Below, one piece after another: positions 1 through 11,951 of a stretch of DNA of 64,000 nt. The DNA lies in contig NZ_FYEE01000007.1 in the NCBI RefSeq assembly GCF_900187645.1, positions 210,531-274,530 of the forward strand, given 5' to 3'. How positions within the stretch are numbered: the stretch's first letter is position 1; each line of letters begins with the position of its first letter. Origin of the DNA: Pseudomonas sp. Irchel 3E20. GTDB lineage: Bacteria; Pseudomonadota; Gammaproteobacteria; Pseudomonadales; Pseudomonadaceae. The position numbers and the translations under genes are program-made. Under the pieces are notes generated by a model. It was given only the letters and a program-made list of their open reading frames with translations. It was not told the DNA's origin and did no database searches.

Positions 1-60
1 ATGCCAGCCAATACCTCTTCTTATAAAGAGCTGGGTGAGCAGGATTATCGGAGAAATACC

Positions 61-375
61 ATGTCTTACGCAGTAATCGTTACAGGCGGCAAGCAGTATA
101 AAGTCGCTCCAGGTGAATACCTGAAGATCGAAAAGCTGGAAATCGCTACCGGCGAATCCGTCACTTTTGATCGCGTTCTGTTGGTTGCCAATGGCGACGA
201 CGTAAATATCGGTGCCCCAGTTGTTGCTGGTGCTACCGTTGTGGCTGAAGTGATCTCCCAAGGTCGTCACGATAAAGTCCGCATCATCAAGTTCCGTCGT
301 CGTAAGCACCACATGAAGCGTATGGGCCACCGCCAGTGGTACACCGAGATCAAAATCACCGGTATTCAGGCTTAA
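61..375 (+). CDS. rplU: 50S ribosomal protein L21
   Basis: Ribosomal protein L21, a 104-residue component of the large subunit that binds 23S rRNA with L20. The family hallmark start ([14 protein letters not shown]) and the basic C-terminal stretch with [15 protein letters not shown] are visible. An in-frame ATG lies 60 bases upstream at position 1, but the start at 61 gives the normal family length and N-terminus. It is followed after 35 bases by rpmA, the usual partner, so the two are almost certainly cotranscribed. The promoter lies outside the window. Confidence 0.97.
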   Translation: MSYAVIVTGGKQYKVAPGEYLKIEKLEIATGESVTFDRVLLVANGDDVNIGAPVVAGATVVAEVISQGRHDKVRIIKFRRRKHHMKRMGHRQWYTEIKITGIQA

Positions 376-410
376 TTTCAGCCTAATTCCTCACTAGGAG
401 AATTGAACTC

Positions 411-686
411 ATGGCACACAAAAAAGCTGGTGGTAGTACCCGTAACGGTCGCGACTCAGAAGCCAAACGCCTTGGCGTGAAGATGTATGGCGGCCAGGTC
501 ATCGTTCCAGGCAACATCATCGTGCGTCAGCGCGGCACCCAATTCCACGCCGGTTACGGTGTTGGCATGGGTAAAGATCACACCCTCTTCGCTAAAATCG
601 AAGGCGTGATCAAGTTCCAGGTTAAAGGCGCCTTCGGTCGTCGTTACGTAAGCGTTGTCCCGAAGACTGAAGTCGTCGCGGCATAA
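411..686 (+). CDS. rpmA: 50S ribosomal protein L27
   Basis: Ribosomal protein L27, 91 residues, whose N-terminal tail reaches towards the peptidyl transferase centre. The sequence begins [16 protein letters not shown], the conserved family start, and carries the conserved [10 protein letters not shown] segment. A good ribosome binding site (aggag) lies just before the ATG. It is second in the rplU-rpmA pair and is followed at 702-731 by a strong hairpin with a T-run, which should end the transcript before obgE. Confidence 0.97.
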   Translation: MAHKKAGGSTRNGRDSEAKRLGVKMYGGQVIVPGNIIVRQRGTQFHAGYGVGMGKDHTLFAKIEGVIKFQVKGAFGRRYVSVVPKTEVVAA

Positions 687-701
687 TTACGTAGTTGCTG
701 G

Positions 702-731
702 AAAAGCCCTGTCTTGCGACGGGGCTTTTTC
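702..731 (+). terminator. Rho-independent terminator after rpmA
   Basis: The arms aaaagccc and ggggcttttt are separated by a short loop and followed by T residues. It sits 15 bases after the rpmA stop and separates the ribosomal protein pair from obgE. Confidence 0.85.
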
Positions 732-845
732 GTTTGTGGGGTGAGTCTCTTGCAAAACTGTTTGTATGGGCTGCCAGCGCTGGATTGTGCGGTCGTTGAT
801 TGAGGTCGCTGCGCTCATTTTTGCAAGAGTCTTATGTCTTGGTGA

Positions 846-2105
<1,260 letters not shown>

Positions 2106-2125
2106 TTCGTTGCAGTAAACTACAA

Positions 2126-2150
2126 GCGCCGCTCACTGAGCGGCGTTTTA
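2126..2150 (+). terminator. Probable terminator after obgE
   Basis: The inverted repeat cgccgct / agcggcg has a 5-base loop followed by tttta, 20 bases after the obgE stop. The T-run is short, so some read-through into proB is possible. Confidence 0.65.
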
Positions 2151-2226
2151 GTATCTGTAAAAACTCCTACTAATAATCGCGCGGGTGGTGCTGGGTCGCG
2201 CCGCTCGCAAGCTAAGGTTGAAGATG

Positions 2227-3345
2227 ATGCGGAGCAAGGTGACAGGTGCGCAGCGTTGGGTCGTGAAGATCGGCAGTGCGTTGCTGACGGCGGATGGCAA
2301 GGGGCTGGATCGTGCGGCCATGGGTGTCTGGGTCGAGCAGATGGTGGCCCTGCATGAGGCGGGTGTGGAGTTGGTGCTGGTGTCCTCCGGGGCCGTGGCT
2401 GCCGGCATGAGCCGCTTGGGCTGGACGGCGCGACCCAGCGCGATGCACGAGCTCCAGGCTGCTGCTGCTATCGGTCAGATGGGCTTGGTGCAGGCCTGGG
2501 AGTCGAGCTTTGCCGAGCATGGTCGCCATACTGCGCAAATCCTGTTGACCCATGATGACCTGTCTGATCGCAAGCGTTACCTCAATGCCCGCAGCACGTT
2601 GCGTGCCCTGGTCGAGCTCAAGGTGATTCCGGTCATCAACGAGAACGACACGGTGGTCACCGATGAAATCCGCTTTGGCGACAACGATACCCTGGCGGCG
2701 CTGGTGGCTAACTTGGTGGAGGCGGATCTGCTGGTGATTCTCACGGATCGCGACGGGATGTTCGATGCCGATCCGCGCAACAACCCCGATGCCCAGATGA
2801 TTTACGAGGCGCGCGCGGACGACCCGGCGCTGGATGCGGTGGCGGGCGGCACGGGTGGCGCCCTGGGGCGCGGCGGTATGCAGACCAAGCTGCGTGCGGC
2901 GCGCCTGGCGGCGCGCTCCGGCGCTCATACCATCATCGTTGGTGGGCGCTTGGAGCGGGTACTGGACCGGCTCAAGGCTGGCGAGCGCATCGGCACGTTG
3001 CTGTCGCCGGAGCGCGGCATGCTGGCGGCGCGCAAGCAATGGCTGGCCGGGCATCTGCAGACGCGCGGTACCTTGGTGCTGGATGAAGGGGCGGTTTCTG
3101 CCTTGTCTCGGGGCAACAAGAGCCTGCTGCCGGTGGGTGTGAAACTGGTGCAGGGTAGCTTCCGTCGCGGTGAAATGGTGGTGTGCGTCGCGCCGGATGG
3201 TCGTGAGATCGCGCGCGGGCTGGCCAATTACAGCGCCCTTGAGGCGCAAAAAATCATCGGGCAGTCGTCTGAGGCGATTGTCGGTCTCTTGGGTTACATG
3301 GCGGAGCCGGAACTGGTTCACCGCGATAACCTGATTCTGGTTTAA
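2227..3345 (+). CDS. proB: Glutamate 5-kinase
   Basis: Cytoplasmic kinase that phosphorylates glutamate at the gamma-carboxyl, the first committed step of proline synthesis; 372 residues. The amino acid kinase domain occupies roughly residues 1-255 ([38 protein letters not shown]), followed by a PUA domain in the last 100 residues. Two adjacent ATG codons (2224, 2227) are possible; 2227 gives the start [16 protein letters not shown] usual in Pseudomonas. The partner gene proA is not adjacent, which is normal in this genus. Confidence 0.96.
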   Translation: MRSKVTGAQRWVVKIGSALLTADGKGLDRAAMGVWVEQMVALHEAGVELVLVSSGAVAAGMSRLGWTARPSAMHELQAAAAIGQMGLVQAWESSFAEHGRHTAQILLTHDDLSDRKRYLNARSTLRALVELKVIPVINENDTVVTDEIRFGDNDTLAALVANLVEADLLVILTDRDGMFDADPRNNPDAQMIYEARADDPALDAVAGGTGGALGRGGMQTKLRAARLAARSGAHTIIVGGRLERVLDRLKAGERIGTLLSPERGMLAARKQWLAGHLQTRGTLVLDEGAVSALSRGNKSLLPVGVKLVQGSFRRGEMVVCVAPDGREIARGLANYSALEAQKIIGQSSEAIVGLLGYMAEPELVHRDNLILV

Positions 3346-3356
3346 GGGAAACCTGT

Positions 3357-3824
3357 ATGCGCATGGCTAAAGGGTGGTTGGGGCTGTTGCTGGCGATGCC
3401 GTTGCTGGCATCGGCCGAAGAGATTGGTCGGGTGTCGACGGTGTTCAAGTTTGTCGGGCCGAACGACCGGATTGTGGTCGAGGCGTTCGATGATCCGAAG
3501 GTCGAAGGTGTGACCTGCTACCTGTCCCGCGCCAAGACGGGCGGTGTAAAGGGTGGTCTGGGGTTGGCCGAGGATCGTGCTGAGGCGTCGATTGCTTGTC
3601 GCCAGGTCGGGCCGATCAGCTTCAAGGGCGAGCTCAAGGAGGGTGATGAAGTGTTCAAGGAGCGCACGTCGCTGGTGTTCAAGACCATGCAGGTGGTGCG
3701 TTTCCTCGACAAGAAGCGCAATACCCTGGTGTACCTGGTGTACAGCGACCGCTTGATCGAAGGCAGCCCGCAGAATGCGGTGACGGCCATCCCGATCCTG
3801 CCATGGGCCAATAGCGCGCAGTAA
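3357..3824 (+). CDS. creA: CreA family periplasmic protein
   Basis: A 155-residue protein of the CreA family, conserved in proteobacteria but without an established biochemical role. Residues 1-20 form a signal peptide ending ASA-EE. The mature part contains the family segments [29 protein letters not shown] and [16 protein letters not shown], with two cysteines that could form a disulfide. It starts 11 bases after proB and probably shares its transcript. A hairpin terminator follows. The name rests on family resemblance; no link to the CreBC system is visible here. Confidence 0.85.
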   Translation: MRMAKGWLGLLLAMPLLASAEEIGRVSTVFKFVGPNDRIVVEAFDDPKVEGVTCYLSRAKTGGVKGGLGLAEDRAEASIACRQVGPISFKGELKEGDEVFKERTSLVFKTMQVVRFLDKKRNTLVYLVYSDRLIEGSPQNAVTAIPILPWANSAQ

Positions 3825-3843
3825 ATGGGTGTGATTTATGGGG

Positions 3844-3876
3844 ATGGGAGTGGCGTTGCCGGCTCCCATTTTTTAT
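3844..3876 (+). terminator. Terminator after creA
   Basis: The arms atgggag and ctcccat flank a 12-base GC-rich loop and are followed by tttttat. It lies about 20 bases after the creA stop and closes the proB-creA unit. Confidence 0.75.
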
Positions 3877-3894
3877 GCCGGTATAAATCCTAGG

Positions 3895-3928
3895 CAATAA
3901 AAAACCGACCCTGGGGTCGGTTTTTTAA
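3895..3928 (-). terminator. Terminator of rpsT, possibly bidirectional
   Basis: The arms aaaaccgacc and ggtcggtttt surround a short loop, with A-rich and T-rich flanks on both sides. It can therefore terminate rpsT from the right and read-through from creA on the left. Confidence 0.8.
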
Positions 3929-3940
3929 CAAGCGTGTCGC

Positions 3941-4219
3941 TTAGGCTGCTACAGCAAGGTTCAATGCCTTGATGTGGCCATTCAAGCGGCCTTTATGGCG
4001 AGCAGCTTTGTTTTTGTGAATGATGCCTTTGTCAGCCATGCGGTCGATGACTGGCACGGCCAGAACGTAAGCGGCTTGTGCTTTTTCAGCGTCTTTTGCG
4101 TCGATGGCTTTGACTACATTCTTGATGTAGGTGCGAACCATGGAACGCAGGCTGGCGTTGTGGCTGCGACGCTTCTCAGCCTGTTTTGCACGTTTTTTGG
4201 CGGAAGGTGAGTTGGCCAC
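3941..4219 (-). CDS. rpsT: 30S ribosomal protein S20
   Basis: Small-subunit protein S20, 92 residues, binding 16S rRNA. The start [21 protein letters not shown] and the segments [15 protein letters not shown] and [17 protein letters not shown] are typical. It is a single-gene unit read on the opposite strand from its neighbours, divergent from murJ. Its upstream region at 4220-4470 must hold both promoters. Confidence 0.97.
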   Translation of the reverse strand: MANSPSAKKRAKQAEKRRSHNASLRSMVRTYIKNVVKAIDAKDAEKAQAAYVLAVPVIDRMADKGIIHKNKAARHKGRLNGHIKALNLAVAA

Positions 4220-4471
4220 CGTCGAGCTCCTCGAAAGACTTTTTAGGGAATAGCAAACAAAATAGGCCGCGAATCATGCCGATGAGTTGAAGTCTTGTCA
4301 AGGGCGGTTGATGCGTTCCGCTAAGTGGTAGGTGTGGGGCACCCGGATATTTCTTTCCGGCGCCTGACCTGTAAACTCGCGAGCTTTGGCTCTGTGCTGC
4401 TGCGGCGCGGAGTATCGCATAAGTGGGCGCGTTGTTCGCCTGCTGTTTATCGACAGGCGAAAACTCTTTCC

Positions 4472-6010
4472 ATGAATCTGCTTAAATCCTTGGCCGCCGT
4501 CAGCTCTATCACGATGATTTCCCGGGTCCTGGGGTTTGTCCGTGACACCCTTATTGCGCGCATATTCGGTGCCGGTATGGCCACGGATGCGTTCTTTATC
4601 GCGTTCAAGTTGCCCAATCTGTTACGCCGCATCTTTGCCGAAGGGGCGTTTTCCCAAGCGTTCGTGCCGATCCTGGCGGAATACAAAAGCCAGCAGGGCG
4701 ACGAAGCGACCCGCACTTTCATTGCCTACGTCTCGGGCCTGCTGACGCTCGTACTGGCGCTGGTCACGGTGTTGGGCATGGTAGCGGCGCCCTGGGTGAT
4801 CTGGGCGACGGCACCGGGTTTTACCGATGAACCGGCAAAATTCACCCTGACCGCCGACCTGCTGCGAGTGACCTTTCCTTATATATTGCTGATCTCCCTG
4901 TCGTCCCTGGCAGGCGCGATCCTCAACACCTGGAACCGGTTCTCCGTACCGGCCTTCGTGCCGACGCTGCTCAATGTCAGCATGATCCTGTTCACGTTGT
5001 TCCTGACCCCTTACTTCGACCCGCCCATCATGGCGCTGGGGTGGGCGGTGCTGGCCGGTGGCCTGGCGCAGTTGCTCTATCAACTGCCGCACCTGAAAAA
5101 AATCGGCATGCTGGTGTTGCCGCGCCTGAACCTGCGCGACTCCGGCGTATGGCGGGTGATGAAGCAGATGCTGCCGGCGATCCTAGGTGTGTCGGTGAGC
5201 CAGATTTCCTTGATTATCAACACGATTTTCGCTTCGTTCCTGGTGGCGGGCTCGGTGTCCTGGATGTACTACGCCGACCGTTTGATGGAGTTGCCCTCCG
5301 GCGTCCTCGGGGTGGCGTTGGGCACGATCCTGTTGCCCACGTTGGCCAAGACTTACGCGAGCAAGGACCGCCACGAGTATTCGCGCATTCTCGATTGGGG
5401 TCTGCGCCTATGCTTCGTACTGGTGCTGCCCTGCGCTCTGGCCTTGGGCATCCTGGCTGAGCCTCTGACGGTTTCGCTGTTCCAGTACGGTGAATTCGGC
5501 GCCCATGACGCCGCCATGACTCAGCAGGCGTTGGTCGCCTATTCGGTCGGGTTGCTTGGGATTATCGTCATCAAGGTGCTGGCGCCGGGCTTCTACGCCC
5601 AGCAAAACATCCGCACGCCGGTGAAAATCGCCATCTTCACCCTCGTGGTCACGCAACTGTTCAACCTGCTGCTGATCGGGCCGCTGGCCCATGCGGGCCT
5701 GGCGCTGGCCATCAGTGCCGGCGCCTGCCTCAATGCGGGGCTGCTGTTCTATCAGTTGCGCAAGCAGCAGATGTATCAGCCTCAGCCAGGTTGGGGGCGC
5801 TTTGGCCTGAAGTTGCTGGTGGCGGTGGCGATGATGTCGGCGGTGCTGTTGGTGGCGTTGCACTTTATGCCGGCCTGGAGTGAGGGTCACATGCTGGAGC
5901 GGTTCCTGCGCCTCGGTGCGTTGGTGCTGGCGGGGGTGGTGACCTATTTCGGCATGCTCGCAGCGATGGGCTTTCGCCTGCGTGATTTCAATCGCAAGGC
6001 CCTGAACTGA
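4472..6010 (+). CDS. murJ: Lipid II flippase MurJ
   Basis: Inner-membrane flippase that moves lipid II across the cytoplasmic membrane for peptidoglycan synthesis; 512 residues, about 14 membrane segments. The N-terminus [29 protein letters not shown] is the MurJ/MviN signature, with conserved ARIFGAG and [16 protein letters not shown] segments. The reading frame stays open 147 bases further upstream, but the ATG at 4472 matches the family start. It is the first gene of a long co-directional run leading to ispH and is divergent from rpsT. Confidence 0.96.
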   Translation: MNLLKSLAAVSSITMISRVLGFVRDTLIARIFGAGMATDAFFIAFKLPNLLRRIFAEGAFSQAFVPILAEYKSQQGDEATRTFIAYVSGLLTLVLALVTVLGMVAAPWVIWATAPGFTDEPAKFTLTADLLRVTFPYILLISLSSLAGAILNTWNRFSVPAFVPTLLNVSMILFTLFLTPYFDPPIMALGWAVLAGGLAQLLYQLPHLKKIGMLVLPRLNLRDSGVWRVMKQMLPAILGVSVSQISLIINTIFASFLVAGSVSWMYYADRLMELPSGVLGVALGTILLPTLAKTYASKDRHEYSRILDWGLRLCFVLVLPCALALGILAEPLTVSLFQYGEFGAHDAAMTQQALVAYSVGLLGIIVIKVLAPGFYAQQNIRTPVKIAIFTLVVTQLFNLLLIGPLAHAGLALAISAGACLNAGLLFYQLRKQQMYQPQPGWGRFGLKLLVAVAMMSAVLLVALHFMPAWSEGHMLERFLRLGALVLAGVVTYFGMLAAMGFRLRDFNRKALN

Positions 6011-6129
6011 CGGGTTTTTGCGCTTAAGTGCGCGTCAGGCATCAGTTCGAGGCATTTGGCGGCGAGCTTGCCTGTCGTCAGCCGCCGGGTGTGGTTATAA
6101 TCGACCACTTTATGAGCAAGAAGCGCGTT

Positions 6130-7068
6130 ATGCAGCTGGTTCGAGGCCTCCACAACTTGCGCCCCCAGCATCGGGGCTGCGTCGCCACTATTGGCAACTT
6201 TGACGGTGTTCACCGTGGTCACCAGGCGATCCTGGGTCGGCTGCGTGAACGTGCGCTTGAGTTGGGCGTACCCAGCTGCGTGGTGATATTCGAGCCACAA
6301 CCGCGGGAGTTCTTTGCGCCGGACACCGCCCCGGCACGCCTGGCGCGTTTGCGCGACAAACTGCAATTGCTGGCCGAAGAAGGCGTCGACCGGGTGCTGT
6401 GCCTGGCCTTCAACCAGCGCTTGAGCAAACTCAGTGCCACCGAGTTTGTCGATACCATCCTGGTCGATGGCCTGGGCGTACAGCACCTGGAGGTCGGCGA
6501 CGACTTCCGCTTCGGTTGCGACCGGGTGGGGGATTTCGACTTCCTGCAGCAGGCCGGTGGTGCCCGGGGCTTTACCGTTGAAGCCGCACAGACCGTCGAA
6601 CTCGATGGTTTGCGCGTGAGCAGCACCCAGGTCCGTAACGCCCTGGCCGCGGCGGATTTCCCCCTGGCCGAGCGTTTGCTCGGTCGCCCGTTCCGCATCG
6701 CCGGGCGGGTGCTGCATGGGCAAAAACTGGCGCGCCAACTGGGTACGCCCACCGCCAACGTGCAACTCAAGCGCCGCCGCGTGCCGCTGACCGGGGTTTA
6801 CCTGGTGAGCGTCGATATCGATGGCCAGCCGTGGCCCGGCGTTGCCAATATCGGCGTGCGGCCAACGGTGGCCGGCGATGGCAAGGCCCACTTGGAAGTT
6901 CATCTTTTAGATTTTGCCGGCGATCTGTATGACCGGCGTTTGACGGTGGTTTTCCACCAAAAGCTGCGTGAAGAGCAGCGTTTCGCCTCTCTGGAGGCGC
7001 TGAAAACGGCGATCAATGCGGATGTCGCCGCCGCCCGTGCCCTAGCCGCACCTAGCGCCAATCGCTAA
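6130..7068 (+). CDS. ribF: Bifunctional riboflavin kinase/FAD synthetase
   Basis: Cytoplasmic enzyme that phosphorylates riboflavin to FMN and adenylates FMN to FAD; 312 residues. The N-terminal nucleotidyltransferase domain shows TIGNFDGVHRGHQ, and the C-terminal kinase domain shows GTPTANVQLKRRRVPLTGVY. An upstream in-frame start at 6028 is possible, but the ATG at 6130 gives the conserved start MQLVRGLHNLRPQHRGC. It is followed after 14 bases by ileS. The murJ-ribF-ileS-lspA-fkpB-ispH order is conserved in Pseudomonas. Confidence 0.96.
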   Translation: MQLVRGLHNLRPQHRGCVATIGNFDGVHRGHQAILGRLRERALELGVPSCVVIFEPQPREFFAPDTAPARLARLRDKLQLLAEEGVDRVLCLAFNQRLSKLSATEFVDTILVDGLGVQHLEVGDDFRFGCDRVGDFDFLQQAGGARGFTVEAAQTVELDGLRVSSTQVRNALAAADFPLAERLLGRPFRIAGRVLHGQKLARQLGTPTANVQLKRRRVPLTGVYLVSVDIDGQPWPGVANIGVRPTVAGDGKAHLEVHLLDFAGDLYDRRLTVVFHQKLREEQRFASLEALKTAINADVAAARALAAPSANR

Positions 7069-7082
7069 CTGAAGAGCCATAA

Positions 7083-9914
7083 ATGACCGACTATAAAGCC
7101 ACGCTAAACCTTCCGGACACCGCCTTCCCAATGAAGGCCGGCCTGCCACAGCGCGAACCACAGATTCTGCAGCGCTGGGACAGCATTGGCCTGTACGGGA
7201 AGTTGCGCGAGATTGGCAAGGATCGTCCGAAGTTCGTTCTTCACGACGGTCCTCCCTACGCCAACGGCACGATCCACATCGGTCATGCGCTGAACAAGAT
7301 TCTCAAGGACATGATTATCCGCTCCAAGACCTTGGCCGGTTTTGATGCGCCTTATGTTCCGGGCTGGGACTGCCATGGCCTGCCGATCGAGCATAAGGTC
7401 GAAGTGACCCACGGCAAGAACCTGGGCGCGGACAAGACCCGCGAACTGTGCCGTGCCTACGCCACCGAGCAGATCGAAGGGCAAAAGTCCGAGTTCATCC
7501 GCCTCGGCGTGTTGGGCGATTGGGCCAACCCCTACAAGACCATGAACTTCAAGAACGAGGCTGGCGAAATCCGTGCCTTGGCTGAAATCGTCAAGGGTGG
7601 TTTCGTGTTCAAGGGCCTCAAGCCTGTGAACTGGTGCTTTGACTGCGGCTCGGCCCTGGCCGAAGCGGAAGTTGAGTACGAGAACAAGAAATCCTCCACT
7701 ATCGACGTCGCCTTCCCGATCGCCGACGAAGCCAAACTGGCCGCAGCCTTTGGCCTGCCCAGCCTGGGCAAGCCTGCGTCCATCGTGATCTGGACCACCA
7801 CCCCGTGGACCATCCCCGCCAACCAGGCCCTGAACGTCCACCCGGAGTTCACCTACGCCCTGGTGGATGTCGGCGACAGGCTGTTGGTGTTGGCCGAAGA
7901 GTTGGTAGAAGCCTGCCTGGCCCGCTACGAGCTGCAAGGCTCGGTTATCGCCACGGCGACCGGCAGCGCGCTGGAGCTGATTAATTTCCGCCACCCGTTC
8001 TACGATCGCCTCTCGCCGGTGTACCTGGCCGAGTACGTCGAACTGGGCGCCGGCACTGGCGTGGTGCACTCTGCGCCAGCCTATGGCGTGGACGACTTCG
8101 TGACCTGCAAAGCCTACGGCATGGTCAACGACGACATCATCAACCCCGTGCAGAGCAACGGCGTGTACGTGCCGTCCCTGGAGTTCTTCGGCGGCCAGTT
8201 CATCTGGAAGGCCAACCCGGCCATCGTCGATAAACTGAGCGAAGTCGGTGCGTTGCTGCACACCGCCGTCATCGAACACAGCTATATGCACTGCTGGCGC
8301 CACAAGACCCCGCTGATCTACCGCGCCACCGCGCAGTGGTTCATCGGCATGGACAAACAGCCAGCCACCGGCGATACCCTGCGCCAACGGGCCATCAAGG
8401 CCATCGAAGACACCCAGTTCGTCCCGGCCTGGGGCCAGGCGCGCCTGCACTCGATGATCGCCAACCGCCCGGACTGGTGCATCTCCCGCCAGCGCAACTG
8501 GGGCGTGCCGATCCCGTTCTTCCTGAACAAGGAAAGCGGCGAGTTGCACCCACGCACCGTTGAACTGATGGAAGAAGTCGCCAAGCGTGTCGAAGTCGAA
8601 GGCATCGAAGCCTGGTTCAAGCTCGACGCCGCCGAACTGATCGGCGAAGACGCACCGCTCTACGACAAGATCAGCGACACCCTGGACGTGTGGTTCGACT
8701 CCGGCACCACCCACTGGCACGTGCTGCGTGGCTCGCACCTGATGGGCCACGACAGCGGCCCGCGCGCCGACCTGTACCTGGAAGGTTCCGACCAGCACCG
8801 CGGCTGGTTCCATTCCTCGCTGCTGACCGGTTGCGCCATCGACAACCACGCACCGTACCGCGAACTGCTGACCCACGGTTTCACCGTTGACGAAGCGGGT
8901 CGCAAAATGTCCAAGTCCCTGGGCAACGTGATCGCACCGCAAAAGGTCAACGACACCCTGGGCGCCGACATCATGCGCCTGTGGGTCGCGTCCACCGATT
9001 ATTCGGGCGAGATCGCGGTTTCCGACCAGATCCTGCAACGCAGCGCGGACGCCTACCGGCGTATCCGCAACACCGCGCGCTTCATGCTCTCGAACCTGAC
9101 CGGTTTCAACCCGGCCACCGACCTGATGCCTGCGCAAGACATGCTGGCCCTGGACCGCTGGGCCGTGGACCGCGCCCTGCTGCTGCAACGCGAGTTGCAA
9201 GAGCACTACGGCGAGTATCGCTTCTGGAACGTCTACTCCAAGGTGCACAACTTCTGCGTGCAAGAGCTGGGCGGTTTCTACCTGGACATCATCAAGGACC
9301 GCCAGTACACCACCGGCGCCAACAGCCAGGCCCGGCGTTCCTGCCAGACTGCACTCTTCCACATCAGCGAGGCGCTGGTGCGCTGGATCGCGCCGATCCT
9401 GGCGTTCACCGCCGATGAGTTGTGGGAATACCTGCCGGGCGAGCGCAACGAATCGGTGATGCTCAACACCTGGTACGAAGGCCTGACTGAGTTGCCCGAA
9501 GGCGTCGAGCTGGACCGCGCCTACTGGGAGCGGATCATGGCGGTCAAGGCGGCTGTCAACAAAGAGCTGGAAAACCAACGCGCGGCCAAGGCCGTCGGTG
9601 GCAACCTGCAAGCCGAAGTCACGCTGTTCGCCGAAGAGGCGCTGAGCGCCGACCTGGCCAAGCTGAGCAACGAACTGCGCTTTGTTCTCATCACCTCCAC
9701 CGCCACCCTCGCACCGTTCGTGCAGGCCCCGGCTGACGCGGTAGAGACCGAAGTCAGCGGCCTCAAGCTCAAAGTGGTCAAGTCTGCTTTCGCCAAGTGC
9801 GCCCGTTGCTGGCACTGCCGCGAAGACGTTGGCGTGAACCCAGAGCACCCGGAAATCTGCGGTCGTTGCGTCGATAACATCAGCGGTGCCGGCGAGGTAC
9901 GTCACTATGCCTGA
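7083..9914 (+). CDS. ileS: Isoleucyl-tRNA synthetase
   Basis: Class I aminoacyl-tRNA synthetase that charges tRNA-Ile and edits valine; 943 residues. The HIGH motif is at residues 65-68, KMSKS near residue 608 and the CP1 editing domain lies between ([11 protein letters not shown]). The C-terminus carries a zinc-finger-like cysteine set (CARCWHC and CGRC), typical of the bacterial form. Its stop codon overlaps lspA by 8 bases, indicating translational coupling. Confidence 0.98.
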   Translation: MTDYKATLNLPDTAFPMKAGLPQREPQILQRWDSIGLYGKLREIGKDRPKFVLHDGPPYANGTIHIGHALNKILKDMIIRSKTLAGFDAPYVPGWDCHGLPIEHKVEVTHGKNLGADKTRELCRAYATEQIEGQKSEFIRLGVLGDWANPYKTMNFKNEAGEIRALAEIVKGGFVFKGLKPVNWCFDCGSALAEAEVEYENKKSSTIDVAFPIADEAKLAAAFGLPSLGKPASIVIWTTTPWTIPANQALNVHPEFTYALVDVGDRLLVLAEELVEACLARYELQGSVIATATGSALELINFRHPFYDRLSPVYLAEYVELGAGTGVVHSAPAYGVDDFVTCKAYGMVNDDIINPVQSNGVYVPSLEFFGGQFIWKANPAIVDKLSEVGALLHTAVIEHSYMHCWRHKTPLIYRATAQWFIGMDKQPATGDTLRQRAIKAIEDTQFVPAWGQARLHSMIANRPDWCISRQRNWGVPIPFFLNKESGELHPRTVELMEEVAKRVEVEGIEAWFKLDAAELIGEDAPLYDKISDTLDVWFDSGTTHWHVLRGSHLMGHDSGPRADLYLEGSDQHRGWFHSSLLTGCAIDNHAPYRELLTHGFTVDEAGRKMSKSLGNVIAPQKVNDTLGADIMRLWVASTDYSGEIAVSDQILQRSADAYRRIRNTARFMLSNLTGFNPATDLMPAQDMLALDRWAVDRALLLQRELQEHYGEYRFWNVYSKVHNFCVQELGGFYLDIIKDRQYTTGANSQARRSCQTALFHISEALVRWIAPILAFTADELWEYLPGERNESVMLNTWYEGLTELPEGVELDRAYWERIMAVKAAVNKELENQRAAKAVGGNLQAEVTLFAEEALSADLAKLSNELRFVLITSTATLAPFVQAPADAVETEVSGLKLKVVKSAFAKCARCWHCREDVGVNPEHPEICGRCVDNISGAGEVRHYA

Positions 9915-10419
9915 GGCCACTAGCCGTTTCGGGCGCTCGGGCTGGCTGTGGTTGAGCCTGCTGGTCTTGGTCATCGACCAGGCCAGCAAGCATTACTTCG
10001 AAGGTTCGCTGACCATGTACCAGCAGATCGTGGTCATTCCCGACTACTTCAGCTGGACCCTGGCCTACAACACCGGCGCCGCTTTCAGCTTCCTCGCCGA
10101 CAGCTCTGGCTGGCAGCGCTGGCTGTTTGCGCTGATCGCCATCGTGGTCAGCGTGGTGCTGGTGGTCTGGCTCAAGCGGCTGGGCCGCAACGACACCTGG
10201 CTGGCGATTGCCTTGGCCCTGGTGTTGGGCGGCGCGCTGGGCAACCTATACGACCGCATCGCCCTGGGCCATGTGATCGATTTCATCCTGGTGCATTGGC
10301 AGAACCGCTGGTACTTCCCGGCGTTCAACTTTGCCGACAGCGCCATCTGCGTGGGCGCAGTAATGCTGGCCCTGGACATGTTCAAAAGTAAGAAAACCGG
10401 AGAAACCGTTCATGACTGA
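9907..10419 (+). CDS. lspA: Lipoprotein signal peptidase (signal peptidase II)
   Basis: Inner-membrane aspartyl protease that removes the signal peptide from diacylglyceryl prolipoproteins; 170 residues with four predicted membrane segments. Family motifs are [26 protein letters not shown] and [11 protein letters not shown]; the aspartates in the last two are the expected catalytic pair. The ATG at 9907 overlaps the ileS stop, and the lspA stop overlaps fkpB by 8 bases, so ileS-lspA-fkpB form a tightly coupled block. Confidence 0.97.
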   Translation: MPEATSRFGRSGWLWLSLLVLVIDQASKHYFEGSLTMYQQIVVIPDYFSWTLAYNTGAAFSFLADSSGWQRWLFALIAIVVSVVLVVWLKRLGRNDTWLAIALALVLGGALGNLYDRIALGHVIDFILVHWQNRWYFPAFNFADSAICVGAVMLALDMFKSKKTGETVHD

Positions 10420-10855
10420 AGCCTCGCAACGCATCGGCCAGAACACGGAAGTCACCCTGCACTTTGCCCTGCGCCTGGACAATGGCGACACCGTCGACAG
10501 CACGTTCGACAAGGCCCCAGCGACTTTCAAGGTTGGGGATGGCAACCTGCTGCCAGGCTTTGAGGCAGCTTTGTTCGGCTTCAAGGCGGGCGACAAGCGC
10601 AACCTGAAAATCGAGCCGGAGAACGCCTTCGGCCAGCCCAACCCACAGAACGTGCAGGTTATTGCGCGTTCGCAGTTCCAGGACATGGACCTGTCGCCCG
10701 GCCTGCTGGTGATCTTCAACGATGCGGCCAACACCGAATTGCCCGGTGTGGTGAAGGCGTTCGACGACACCCAAGTGACCATCGACTTCAACCACCCGCT
10801 GGCAGGCAAGACCCTGACCTTTGATGTCGAGATCATCGGCGTCAAAGCGCTGTAA
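10412..10855 (+). CDS. fkpB: FKBP-type peptidyl-prolyl isomerase, FkpB/SlpA type
   Basis: Peptidyl-prolyl cis-trans isomerase with chaperone activity, probably cytoplasmic; 147 residues with no signal peptide. It has the FKBP fold with an inserted flap domain as in SlpA (DNGDTVDSTF, LLPGFEAALFGFKAGDKR, GLLVIFN, DFNHPLAGKTLTF). It overlaps lspA by 8 bases and precedes ispH, from which it is separated by a REP-containing gap of 148 bases. Confidence 0.94.
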   Translation: MTEASQRIGQNTEVTLHFALRLDNGDTVDSTFDKAPATFKVGDGNLLPGFEAALFGFKAGDKRNLKIEPENAFGQPNPQNVQVIARSQFQDMDLSPGLLVIFNDAANTELPGVVKAFDDTQVTIDFNHPLAGKTLTFDVEIIGVKAL

Positions 10856-10860
10856 ATAAG

Positions 10861-10950
10861 TGTGGGAGCGGGCTTGCCCGTGATGAGTGCCTGACATTCA
10901 GCATCGATGTTGACTGACACGGCGCTATCGCGAGCAAGCTGGCTCCCACA
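10861..10950. repeat. REPIN: two inverted REP sequences between fkpB and ispH
   Basis: The sequence begins tgtgggagcgggcttgcccg and ends cgcgagcaagctggctccca plus ca, so two REP units face each other around a variable centre. This is the doublet form found widely in P. fluorescens genomes. It may stabilise the upstream transcript; no promoter function is visible. Confidence 0.8.
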
Positions 10951-11003
10951 GATGGTTTTCTACGGTTTTCGCTATTTCTTGCGCGCAAGACACGAGGCAC
11001 AGC

Positions 11004-11951
11004 ATGCAAATCAAACTCGCCAACCCCCGTGGCTTCTGCGCCGGTGTGGACCGGGCGATCGAAATCGTCAATCGCGCCCTGGAAGTCTTCGGGCCGCCGA
11101 TTTACGTGCGCCACGAAGTGGTCCACAACAAGTTCGTGGTCGAAGACCTGCGCGCGCGCGGGGCGATTTTCGTCGAGGAACTGGACCAGGTGCCCGACGA
11201 CGTCATCGTGATCTTCAGCGCCCACGGCGTTTCCCAAGCCGTGCGTACCGAGGCGGCGGGCCGTGGCCTGAAGGTGTTCGACGCCACTTGCCCGTTGGTG
11301 ACCAAGGTCCATATCGAAGTGGCGCGCTATAGCCGCGACGGCCGCGAATGCATCCTGATCGGCCACGCCGGCCACCCGGAAGTCGAAGGCACCATGGGCC
11401 AGTACGACGCCAGCAACGGCGGCTCGATTTATCTGGTGGAAGATGAAAAAGATGTCGCCGCGTTGCAGGTGCGCAACCCGGAGAAAATCTCCTTCGTGAC
11501 CCAGACCACCCTGTCGATGGACGACACCAGCCGTGTCATCGATGCCCTGCGCAGCCGTTTCCCGGCCATCGGCGGGCCGCGTAAGGACGACATCTGCTAC
11601 GCCACGCAAAACCGCCAGGACGCGGTCAAGCAACTGGCGGACGAATGCGATGTGGTGTTGGTGGTTGGTAGCCCCAACAGTTCCAACTCCAACCGCCTGC
11701 GTGAGCTGGCCGAGCGCATGGCGACCCCGGCCTATCTGATCGACGGCGCCGAAGACCTGCAACAGAGCTGGTTCGAGGGCGTCGAGCGCATTGGCATCAC
11801 TGCGGGTGCGTCGGCGCCGGAAGTGCTGGTGCGGGGCGTGATCCAGCAACTGCACGCTTGGGGCGCCACCGGTGCTGATGAACTGGCCGGCCGCGAAGAA
11901 AATGTCACCTTCTCCATGCCCAAAGAGCTACGCGTTCGTTCCCTGCTGTGA
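11004..11951 (+). CDS. ispH: 4-hydroxy-3-methylbut-2-enyl diphosphate reductase
   Basis: Iron-sulfur enzyme for the last step of the methylerythritol phosphate isoprenoid pathway, making IPP and DMAPP; 315 residues. The three cluster-binding cysteines are visible as [11 protein letters not shown] (Cys12), [11 protein letters not shown] and ICYATQNRQ, with the substrate motif [11 protein letters not shown]. It is last in the murJ to ispH run. Its last 24 bases overlap the 3' end of the oppositely oriented fimT-like gene. Confidence 0.97.
   Translation: MQIKLANPRGFCAGVDRAIEIVNRALEVFGPPIYVRHEVVHNKFVVEDLRARGAIFVEELDQVPDDVIVIFSAHGVSQAVRTEAAGRGLKVFDATCPLVTKVHIEVARYSRDGRECILIGHAGHPEVEGTMGQYDASNGGSIYLVEDEKDVAALQVRNPEKISFVTQTTLSMDDTSRVIDALRSRFPAIGGPRKDDICYATQNRQDAVKQLADECDVVLVVGSPNSSNSNRLRELAERMATPAYLIDGAEDLQQSWFEGVERIGITAGASAPEVLVRGVIQQLHAWGATGADELAGREENVTFSMPKELRVRSLL

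Noticed and set aside
7104..9989. A 961-codon open frame on the minus strand opposite ileS
   Set aside because: High-GC shadow frame. The plus strand encodes a complete IleS with HIGH, KMSKS and zinc motifs; the antisense translation has no domain resemblance.
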